64,000 bases of DNA from contig NZ_JACIBY010000001.1 in assembly GCF_014195535.1 (NCBI RefSeq), forward strand, positions 561,748 to 625,747. The letters run 5' to 3'. This document shows positions 58,133-64,000 of the stretch, one piece after another (position 1 is the stretch's first letter; each line of letters begins with the position of its first letter). The position numbers and the translations under genes were made by a program. The stretch comes from Runella defluvii. Lineage in GTDB: Bacteria > Bacteroidota > Bacteroidia > Cytophagales > Spirosomataceae. The notes beneath the pieces are model-generated. The model searched no databases. It was not told where the DNA came from and worked only from the letters and a program-made list of their open reading frames with translations.

Positions 58133-59035
58133 ATGAAAATTGCGGTTTTATCAACCAATGCTAAGTTATATTCTACTCGAAAGCTAGTCGAGGCCATTCA
58201 GCAACGCGGCCATGAGGCAGTGGTAATCAACCACGCGTTGTGCCACGTACTCATCGAGGAAGAAAAGCCTGTTATTTTGTATAAAAACAAAGAAATTGAA
58301 GGGATTGACGCCGTTATTCCTCGAATTGGTGCATCGGTAACCGACTATGGAAGTGCCGTAGTGCGCCAGTTTGAGATGATGAAAGTCTTTACTACGGTGA
58401 AGTCGCAGGCCATCATGCGGTCGCGAAACAAACTGCGAAGCCTTCAAATTCTTTCCAAAGCTGGGGTGCAAATTCCCAAAACAGTTTTTGCTAATCAAGC
58501 AAAAGACATTGATAGTTTGATTAAACTGGTGGATGGCCCTCCCGTTATTATTAAGCTACTAGAAGGTACACAAGGCGTGGGCGTAGTGTTGGCGGAGTCT
58601 AATAAAGCAGCCAAATCGACGATTGAAGCCTTTTATGGACTAAAAACCAATGTCTTGATTCAAGAATACATTGCGGAGGCAAACGGAGCCGATATTCGGG
58701 CGTTTGTGGTGGGCAACAAAGTGGTAGCTGCCATGAAACGTCAAGGAACGACGGGGGAGTTTCGTTCAAACCTTCACCGTGGTGGAAAAGCAGAAGCCAT
58801 TTTGCTACCGCCAGAGGAAGAAAAAGCAGCTTTACAAGCGGCAAAGGCACTTGGAGTAAGGGTCGCAGGAGTTGATATGATTCGATCGAATCGGGGGCCG
58901 ATGATTATGGAAGTAAACTCTTCGCCAGGATTGGAGGGTATCGAAAAGGTGACAGGTATCAATGTTGCAGACTTGATAATTGGGTATATTGAAGAAAAAA
59001 AACCGATGGATGAAGGGGATACGATTGGGGTATAG
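58133..59035 (+). CDS. rimK: RimK-family alpha-L-glutamate ligase (ATP-grasp)
   Basis: 300 residues from ATG 58133 ([18 protein letters not shown]); the upstream TTG is not part of the family. RimK ligases add glutamates to the C-terminus of ribosomal protein S6 or make poly-alpha-glutamate. The ATP-grasp core is seen as [52 protein letters not shown] and the metal-binding [15 protein letters not shown]. The N-terminal RimK domain includes [15 protein letters not shown]. Follows the retropepsin-like partner gene. Confidence 0.93.
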   Translation: MKIAVLSTNAKLYSTRKLVEAIQQRGHEAVVINHALCHVLIEEEKPVILYKNKEIEGIDAVIPRIGASVTDYGSAVVRQFEMMKVFTTVKSQAIMRSRNKLRSLQILSKAGVQIPKTVFANQAKDIDSLIKLVDGPPVIIKLLEGTQGVGVVLAESNKAAKSTIEAFYGLKTNVLIQEYIAEANGADIRAFVVGNKVVAAMKRQGTTGEFRSNLHRGGKAEAILLPPEEEKAALQAAKALGVRVAGVDMIRSNRGPMIMEVNSSPGLEGIEKVTGINVADLIIGYIEEKKPMDEGDTIGV

Positions 59036-59066
59036 GTAAAATGTACTATTTTTCGACTTTGAACCT

Positions 59067-59792
59067 ATGAGAAAAAAGTACTCTATGCTCGATATAGCAT
59101 CCTACAGTAAACAAACTAAATACCTTGTTGCGCTTGACTCCATTATTTTTGGGTTTGATGGCAACCAGCTAAATATCCTTTTGGTAAAACGTGGTCCTGA
59201 TTCTACCATCGACACTTGGTCGCTGATGGGAGGGTGGCTGGCCGAAAATGAAAATCTCGAACTGTCGGCTGAGCGGATTTTGTACGAGCTTACGGGACTG
59301 AAGGAGGTCTATCTCGAACAATTATACACTTTTGGAGACATTCACCGTGACCCCATCGCACGGACGGTTTCGGTGGCGTATTTTGCCCTGATTAATGTCG
59401 AACATTATGATTCGAGTGTCTCGGAAGTGCATCATGCGCAGTGGTTTCCTGTCAGTGAGATGCCCGCCGAAATATTGTTTGACCACCGACAAATGATCGA
59501 TTTGGCGATTCAGAAACTACGCTACAAAGCAGCTTTGCACCCGCTTGGCTTTGAGCTTTTACCTGAAAAATTTACAATTCCCCAGCTTCAAAAACTGTAC
59601 GAAGCCATCTTCCAAACAACCTTTGATAAGCGGAATTTTAGCCGAAAAATCCTTTCAACGCATTTGTTGGTGAAGTTAAAGGAAAAGCAAAAGTCTTCTA
59701 AAAAAGGAGCGTACTTGTACCAAGTCAACGAAGAAAAATACAAAACGTACAGCAATTCGTTTCTGAATTTTGTCTCAAATCCTGAATTTTAG
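59067..59792 (+). CDS. Nudix-domain transcriptional regulator (NrtR-like) with wHTH
   Basis: 241 residues. A Nudix fold (about 15-150) is followed by a winged-helix region (about 160-235, FTIPQLQKLYEAIFQTTFDKRNFSRKIL in part). The Nudix box GGWLAENENLELSAERILYELTGL-like segment lacks the REUxEE catalytic glutamates (AERILYEL instead), so hydrolase activity is probably lost and the domain acts as a ligand sensor, as in NrtR/AraR-type regulators of NAD or sugar metabolism. The target genes are not obvious; it may control itself or the rimK unit 31 bases upstream. A second start at ATG 59085 is possible. Confidence 0.85.
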   Translation: MRKKYSMLDIASYSKQTKYLVALDSIIFGFDGNQLNILLVKRGPDSTIDTWSLMGGWLAENENLELSAERILYELTGLKEVYLEQLYTFGDIHRDPIARTVSVAYFALINVEHYDSSVSEVHHAQWFPVSEMPAEILFDHRQMIDLAIQKLRYKAALHPLGFELLPEKFTIPQLQKLYEAIFQTTFDKRNFSRKILSTHLLVKLKEKQKSSKKGAYLYQVNEEKYKTYSNSFLNFVSNPEF

Positions 59793-59828
59793 AGGTACAT
59801 GGATATTATGAATAATATGTAACTTCTC

Positions 59829-59975
59829 TAACCCCACGCCTTTAGGCTGGGGATACAATGTGAAAGTTTTATTTAGGGCTTTAGCCCTGATTTTTAGCGC
59901 CTTGCTGTCAAAAAATCAGGGCTAAAGCCCTAAGTTTTGCTCTTTTTTAGACCCCAGCCTAAAGGCGTGGGGTTA
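59829..59975. repeat. Nested perfect inverted repeats (147 bp)
   Basis: Outer arms: TAACCCCACGCC and TTTAGGCTGGGG (59829-59852) match 59952-59975 over 24 of 24 bases. Inner arms: TTAGGGCTTTAGCCC and TGATTTTT (59873-59895) match 59911-59933 over 23 of 23. Each arm itself contains a near-palindrome (GCCTTTAGGC, AGGGCTTTAGCCCT). It can extrude as a cruciform and has no coding content. Confidence 0.95.
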
Positions 59976-59992
59976 AAGGAATAGCAATAAAA

Positions 59993-60022
59993 ATGCCGTC
60001 GTTTTTGGGCGACGGCATTTTT
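59993..60022. terminator. Two-way terminator between the Nudix gene and purA
   Basis: ATGCCGTCG pairs with CGACGGCAT (loop of 8), flanked by AATAAAA on the left and TTTTTATT on the right, so it can stop transcription from both sides. Confidence 0.9.
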
Positions 60023-60047
60023 ATTGACCTAATAGCTAACCGCTGAT

Positions 60048-61337
60048 TTAAGCGGTCTGCGCTTCGCGGTGAATGATGGCTTCGCGGTCAGGGCCAGTGG
60101 AGATAAAGCTAATTGGAAGTTTCAATTCGGCTTCCAAAAACTCAATGTACGCAGCAAGTTCTGCTGGAATTTCGTTGTACGAATGAAGGTTTTCTAGTGA
60201 TGTAGCCCAGCCCTTCAACGTTTTGTAAACAGGCGTTACTTCTTCGTCGCAAAGGTCGTAAGGAAGCTGGTCAGTAGTGGTACCGTCGGGCAATTGGTAG
60301 TGCGTACAAATTTGAATTTCATCAAAAATATTCAAAACGTCCACTTTCATCATAACCAACTGCGTGACGCCATTGATCATAATTGCGTATTTGAGGGCAG
60401 GAAGATCAATCCATCCACAACGACGCGGACGCCCCGTGGTTGAGCCAAACTCACGTCCTTCTTGACGGATACGTTCTCCGACTTCATCCAACAATTCGGT
60501 AGGGAATGGGCCGCTTCCTACGCGTGTGCAGTAGGCTTTGAAAATCCCAAATACCTCGCCGATGTGCTTTGGTGCAACCCCCAAGCCAGTACAAGCCCCC
60601 GCAGCGGTGGTGGTAGAACTGGTTACAAAAGGATACGAACCAAAATCAATGTCCAACAATGAACCTTGTGCACCTTCTGCCAATACCGTTTGACCTGCTT
60701 CGAGTGATTCGTTCACTACGTATTCGCTGTCAACAAATTGGAATTGTTTGAGGAATTCGACTGCTTCAAAGAACGCTTTTTCCGCTTCGGCAAGTGAGGT
60801 TTCAAACTCATAGTTATAAAACTTGAGGATGACCTTGTGCTGATCCACTAGGTGGCTGTACTTTTCTTTGAAATTTGGAGAAAGAATGTCACCCATTCGC
60901 AATCCCATCCGCGCTACTTTGTCTTGGTAAGTGGGGCCAATACCGCGCAATGTAGAACCAATTTTGGCAGCACCTTTAGATTGTTCGTAGGCGGCATCAA
61001 GCAAGCGGTGGGTTGGAATAATGACCGCCGCCTTTTTTGAGATAAACAAATTTTTATCAAGTGGGAGATTGAACTTAGCCAAGCCATCAATTTCTTTTTT
61101 GAGGACGATGGGGTCAAGTACAAGCCCGTTTCCGATAACGTTTTTGATTTCAGGACGGAAAATCCCTGACGGAATTTGGTGCAAAACGTGCTTAAAACCG
61201 TCAAATTCGAGTGTATGCCCCGCGTTAGGCCCACCTTGGAAGCGAGCCACCACTTGGTACTGTGGCGCCAAAACGTCCACTATTTTCCCTTTTCCTTCGT
61301 CGCCCCATTGGAGGCCGAGTAATACATCAACTTTCAT
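60048..61337 (-). CDS. purA: Adenylosuccinate synthetase
   Basis: 429 residues, normal length. Converts IMP, aspartate and GTP to adenylosuccinate in AMP synthesis. The GTP-binding and catalytic start QWGDEGKGKIVD (about 10-21, Asp13 general base) and GGPNAGHT (35-42, His41 general acid) are present, with GSTLRGIGPTYQDK for IMP, TTTGRPRRCGW and the STGPDREAII guanine-binding end. ATG start at 61337. It is on the minus strand ahead of a terminator, downstream of a Fur-family gene with a repeat in between. Other purine genes (purS) are far away. Confidence 0.97.
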   Translation of the reverse strand: MKVDVLLGLQWGDEGKGKIVDVLAPQYQVVARFQGGPNAGHTLEFDGFKHVLHQIPSGIFRPEIKNVIGNGLVLDPIVLKKEIDGLAKFNLPLDKNLFISKKAAVIIPTHRLLDAAYEQSKGAAKIGSTLRGIGPTYQDKVARMGLRMGDILSPNFKEKYSHLVDQHKVILKFYNYEFETSLAEAEKAFFEAVEFLKQFQFVDSEYVVNESLEAGQTVLAEGAQGSLLDIDFGSYPFVTSSTTTAAGACTGLGVAPKHIGEVFGIFKAYCTRVGSGPFPTELLDEVGERIRQEGREFGSTTGRPRRCGWIDLPALKYAIMINGVTQLVMMKVDVLNIFDEIQICTHYQLPDGTTTDQLPYDLCDEEVTPVYKTLKGWATSLENLHSYNEIPAELAAYIEFLEAELKLPISFISTGPDREAIIHREAQTA

Positions 61338-61345
61338 TAGAAATT

Positions 61346-61440
61346 ATAACCCCTAACCCTGAAGGGGATTTTATTGGATGTGATACATGCCCATAGGGTT
61401 GGGGTAGGGCACGGTGCATGTTGGGCAAGTAGCCCCCTCT
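61346..61440. repeat. GC-rich repeat remnant between purA and the Fur-family gene
   Basis: Contains ACCCCTAACCCTGAAGGGG, then TGGGGTAGGGCACGGTGCAT and AGTAGCCCCCTCTCC. Composition and the CCCCTAACCCTGAAGGGG hairpin resemble the other GC-rich palindromic elements, but it is less regular. Confidence 0.5.
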
Positions 61441-61445
61441 CCGCA

Positions 61446-61949
61446 CTATTCAACTTCTATTCTTTTGGGCCGTTCGGCAATGGCCTTGGTTTTATTTTCA
61501 CAGTTTGCCCGTTGGCAATTACCATAAAAAATTAACGAGTGATGAAGTACGTTAAATTTAAGAAGTTCGCCCACCATGTTTTGAATATTCTGGACGCGAG
61601 GGTCACAAAACTCCATTACTTGGTGGCAATCCATACAAATCAGGTGGTCGTGTTGACGGGAGCCGTAAGCTTTTTCGTATTGGGCCAAATTTTTGCCAAA
61701 CTGGTGTTTCGTAACCAAGTCACAGTCAACGAGTACATCCAATGTATTATAAACAGTTGCCCTACTTACCCGATACTTTTTGTTTTTCATCGAAATATAC
61801 AGCTCATCCACGTCGAAGTGGTCTTCGCGGGTGTATATTTCTTCCAATATCGCAAATCGCTCAGGGGTTTTGCGAAGCCCTTTGCGCTCTAAGTAGGCAG
61901 TCAGAATGCGCTTCGCAGCTTCTAAGTTTTCGTGCTTGGCCTGTGGCAT
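61446..61949 (-). CDS. Fur-family transcriptional regulator
   Basis: 167 residues from ATG 61949 ([16 protein letters not shown]); the longer frame is read from leader repeats. The winged helix has [27 protein letters not shown] with the metal-site His/Asp residues and [19 protein letters not shown] as the recognition helix. The metal-binding core [15 protein letters not shown] and CENKTK near the C-terminus give the structural zinc cysteines. It could be Fur, Zur or PerR; Bacteroidota often have several. The substitution pattern does not allow a metal to be assigned with confidence. Sits between purA and relA/spoT. Confidence 0.92.
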   Translation of the reverse strand: MPQAKHENLEAAKRILTAYLERKGLRKTPERFAILEEIYTREDHFDVDELYISMKNKKYRVSRATVYNTLDVLVDCDLVTKHQFGKNLAQYEKAYGSRQHDHLICMDCHQVMEFCDPRVQNIQNMVGELLKFNVLHHSLIFYGNCQRANCENKTKAIAERPKRIEVE

Positions 61950-61960
61950 GATTACAATAA

Positions 61961-62036
61961 GAAAATTTGAAAATTTGAAAATTTGAAAATGAACCTTAAT
62001 TTTCAAATTGGGTGCATTTGCAAATTTTCAAATTAG
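61961..62036. repeat. Period-8 GAAAATTT repeats and inverted partner in the Fur-family leader
   Basis: GAAAATTT repeats about 3.75 times from 61961 to 61990, followed after GAACCTTA by ATTTTCAAATT and later CAAATTTTCAAATT, which pair with it. The whole block falls in the 88-base leader of the Fur-family transcript and could fold in the mRNA. Confidence 0.75.
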
Positions 62037-62041
62037 AGTGG

Positions 62042-62049
62042 CAAAAGTA
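62042..62049 (-). promoter_or_regulatory. Promoter -7 element for the Fur-family gene
   Basis: TACTTTTG on the minus strand, a perfect match, placing the start of transcription just before the AAATTTTC repeats. Confidence 0.55.
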
Positions 62050-62056
62050 CTAATTT

Positions 62057-64000
62057 TCAATCAAACCTCGCTACTTTAAATACACCATCTACTTTTTCGA
62101 TTTTGTGGATGAGTTGTTCTAAGTGCCGAGTGTCATAGACATACAGTTTGATGAGTCCTTCAAAGAGCCCTTCTTCGGTTTCTACCGAAATAGAACGAAT
62201 ATTAATGTGGAGCTCATTGGATATAATCCGAGTCAAATCGTTGACCAATCCCACGCGGTCGGTGCCGTCGATGCGGAGTCCTGCCAAAAAAGCAATTTTT
62301 TGCTGTGACGTCCATTTTGCTTTAATGACGCGGTTGCCGTGGTTCGACAAAAGCTCTGGGGCATTGGGGCAGGTAGTTCGGTGAATTTTGATGCCTTCAT
62401 TGACCGTCACAAATCCAAACACGTCATCGCCAGGAATAGGGTTGCAGCATTGGGCCAAGATGTAGTCAATCTTGTCCATGTCTTCGCCAATGAGCAGCGC
62501 GTCGGCGTCGGTGCGCTCGCCGTGCATTTTTTTGAGCTCTTTGGTAAACTGCTTGCCGTCTTGGAGGTCGTCGGTATTTATTTTGGCTTGTATGTTCTGT
62601 TTTGCCTCCTTTTCCTGTTTAAATTTCTTGATTTCGTCAGGTTGAATGTAGGCTTTTCCAAAACGATAATAGAGGTCACTTGGGGTTTTACAGTTAAAAT
62701 ACGCCCTCAGCTGATTGATAAGCTCAAGGGTAACGTCAAGGTGTAAGATTTTACACTTTTTCTCAATAATACTACGGCCGTCGCTGATGTATTGTTTGTT
62801 TTCCTCCTTGATAAGTTCTTTAATACGGGCTTTTGCTTTGGAGGTAACGACAAACTTTAACCAGTCTTCGCTTGGTTTTTGACGTTTGGCCGTGATGATT
62901 TCCACTTGGTCGCCGTTGTTTAGTGGCTGACTAATGGGGACCAACGTATTATTGACTTTTGCCGCGATGCAGCGTGCGCCAACTTCAGAGTGAATGTCAA
63001 ACGCAAAATCGAGGGCTGTAGCGCCGCGTTGTAGTACCCGAAGCTCCCCTTTTGGGGTAAAGACAAATACTTCTTCGGCAAACAAGTTGCTCCGGAAATC
63101 ATCCAAAAACTCCAACGCTGCCGACTTGCTGTCTTTGGTTGCTTCAAGCATTTCGCGGACTTGGTTAATCCACTGGTCGATTCCTTGCCCCGTGCGGGTG
63201 TCGTTGCCTTTGTATTTCCAGTGGGCAGCTACGCCTTTTTCGGCAATTTCGTCCATTCGTTTTGAACGAACTTGTACTTCTACCCACTGTCCTTTGTCGG
63301 CTCCCTCGGGGCGGTACATAACCGTGATGTGCAACGACTCGTAGCCGTTGGCACGGGGTGTGGCCAACCAATCCTTGAGGCGGTCGATATTGGGCGTGTA
63401 GTGGTCAGTAACGATGGAGTAGGCGTGCCAGCAATCCGATTTCTCCGCCTTAATGTCCACCGAATTCATAATGATCCGTACGGCAAACAAATCGTAGATT
63501 TCTTCAAACGGCTTTTTTTGTTTCCTCATTTTGTTCCAAATCGAATAAATCGACTTGGGGCGTCCTTTAATAACAAAGTCATAGCCTTGTTCTTTGAGGT
63601 CGATGTCAATAGGTTCGATAAACTTATTAATAAACCTATCGCGGGAGGTTTTGGTCGCACGTAGTTTGTTCTTGATTTCCTCGTAGCTTTCGGGCTCGGT
63701 ATATTTGAGGTAGAGGTCTTCAAGGTCGGTTTTTATCGAGTGCAATCCCAAACGGTGGGCGAGTGGGGCATAGATAAAGATAGTCTCAGACGCAATTTTC
63801 AGCTGCTTGTCGCGCGCCATGCTGTCGAGGGTGCGCATGTTGTGGAGGCGGTCGGCGAGCTTAATCATAATAACCCGAATGTCATCCGAGAGCGTAAGGA
63901 GCATCTTGCGGAAGTTTTCGGCTTGTTGCGACGTACCAAACTCAAACTGTCCCGAAATTTTGGTTAAGCCATCGATGATTTGGGCAACCTTAGGCCCAAA
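62057..64000 (-). CDS. RelA/SpoT-family (p)ppGpp synthetase/hydrolase (N-terminus outside window)
   Basis: 648 codons to the window edge; the protein starts beyond 64000. The visible part begins in the HD hydrolase domain (IIDGLTKIS, then VIMIKLADRLHNMRTL), continues with the RelA/SpoT synthetase domain (YDFVIKGRPKSIYSIWNKM, TVMYRPEGADKGQWVEVQVR), the TGS domain (VFVFTPKGELRVL), a helical linker, the Cys-containing CCNPIPGDDVFGFVT segment and the C-terminal ACT domain (KIAFLAGLRIDGTDRVGL). Intact HD residues and synthetase residues suggest a bifunctional enzyme, usual for Bacteroidota. Upstream of the Fur-family gene on the same strand. Confidence 0.94.
   Translation of the reverse strand, partial: FGPKVAQIIDGLTKISGQFEFGTSQQAENFRKMLLTLSDDIRVIMIKLADRLHNMRTLDSMARDKQLKIASETIFIYAPLAHRLGLHSIKTDLEDLYLKYTEPESYEEIKNKLRATKTSRDRFINKFIEPIDIDLKEQGYDFVIKGRPKSIYSIWNKMRKQKKPFEEIYDLFAVRIIMNSVDIKAEKSDCWHAYSIVTDHYTPNIDRLKDWLATPRANGYESLHITVMYRPEGADKGQWVEVQVRSKRMDEIAEKGVAAHWKYKGNDTRTGQGIDQWINQVREMLEATKDSKSAALEFLDDFRSNLFAEEVFVFTPKGELRVLQRGATALDFAFDIHSEVGARCIAAKVNNTLVPISQPLNNGDQVEIITAKRQKPSEDWLKFVVTSKAKARIKELIKEENKQYISDGRSIIEKKCKILHLDVTLELINQLRAYFNCKTPSDLYYRFGKAYIQPDEIKKFKQEKEAKQNIQAKINTDDLQDGKQFTKELKKMHGERTDADALLIGEDMDKIDYILAQCCNPIPGDDVFGFVTVNEGIKIHRTTCPNAPELLSNHGNRVIKAKWTSQQKIAFLAGLRIDGTDRVGLVNDLTRIISNELHINIRSISVETEEGLFEGLIKLYVYDTRHLEQLIHKIEKVDGVFKVARFD

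Noticed and set aside
1..64000. tRNA, rRNA, prophage or insertion sequences
   Set aside because: No transposase, integrase, phage structural gene or recognisable stable RNA was found on either strand by reading; small RNAs without strong structure could still be missed.

Overview
The window is 64 kb of a Bacteroidota chromosome, most likely a member of the Cytophagales; the genus cannot be fixed from sequence alone. The evidence is a SusC/SusD pair, promoters of the Bacteroidota type (TTG, about 20 bases, then TAnnTTTG, often with no Shine-Dalgarno sequence), many DISM-type sensor kinases, PurS as a separate small gene, and dispersed palindromic repeats. I see no rRNA, tRNA, CRISPR array, prophage or intact insertion sequence. 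Coding density is high and most of the DNA looks like stable chromosome. Several start codons were moved from the longest frame to the one that fits family alignment, signal peptide or promoter position. Layout 1-16 kb: an edge-truncated VWA protein; Sua5; a sterol-desaturase-type enzyme; a short Ppx/GppA phosphatase; a five-gene carbamoyltransferase cassette (carbamoyltransferase, two SGNH-hydrolase-like membrane proteins, a 49-residue DUF5989-type peptide and an SxtJ-type membrane protein); then a minus-strand group of LOG protein, bacterial GRAS-domain protein and HisC-like aminotransferase; then housekeeping genes (MBL hydrolase, PssA, PurS, FabH), DinB and an orphan Pycsar-effector-like membrane protein. 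Layout 16-35 kb: a minus-strand run of eight closely spaced genes reading down from 28.1 kb, beginning with four paralogous sensor histidine kinases without response regulators, followed by a membrane protein, two secreted peptidases and a CotH-like secreted protein. Diverging from it is a transporter-HEAT-cyclic-nucleotide-binding fusion. Next come an AlkC-like DNA glycosylase, an OmpR-type two-component pair, and a small secreted Cys-rich protein diverging from the kinase. Layout 35-47 kb: an accessory region with a bestrophin, a GxxExxY protein (nuclease-like D-ExK residues) directly followed by a 101-bp tandem repeat array, a DJ-1/PfpI protein flanked by two such arrays, two HxlR regulators with small target-like genes, and a minus-strand operon of bestrophin, LCIB-type carbonic anhydrase, HopJ protein, zinc alcohol dehydrogenase and esterase. 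The bestrophin/LCIB pairing mirrors the algal carbon-concentrating partners and is the most interesting signal here. Layout 47-64 kb: HolB, a very large FG-GAP/ASPIC lipoprotein carrying an in-frame repeat insertion, a family 2 glycosyltransferase, SusD and SusC, a zinc-protease-fold/RimK pair, a Nudix-wHTH regulator, PurA, a Fur-family regulator and an edge-truncated RelA/SpoT. A recurring theme is palindromic repeats lying exactly at gene ends, supplying stop codons or C-terminal residues in several genes (PssA, DinB, the F420-reductase-like protein, DJ-1 and the 33-kb kinase).
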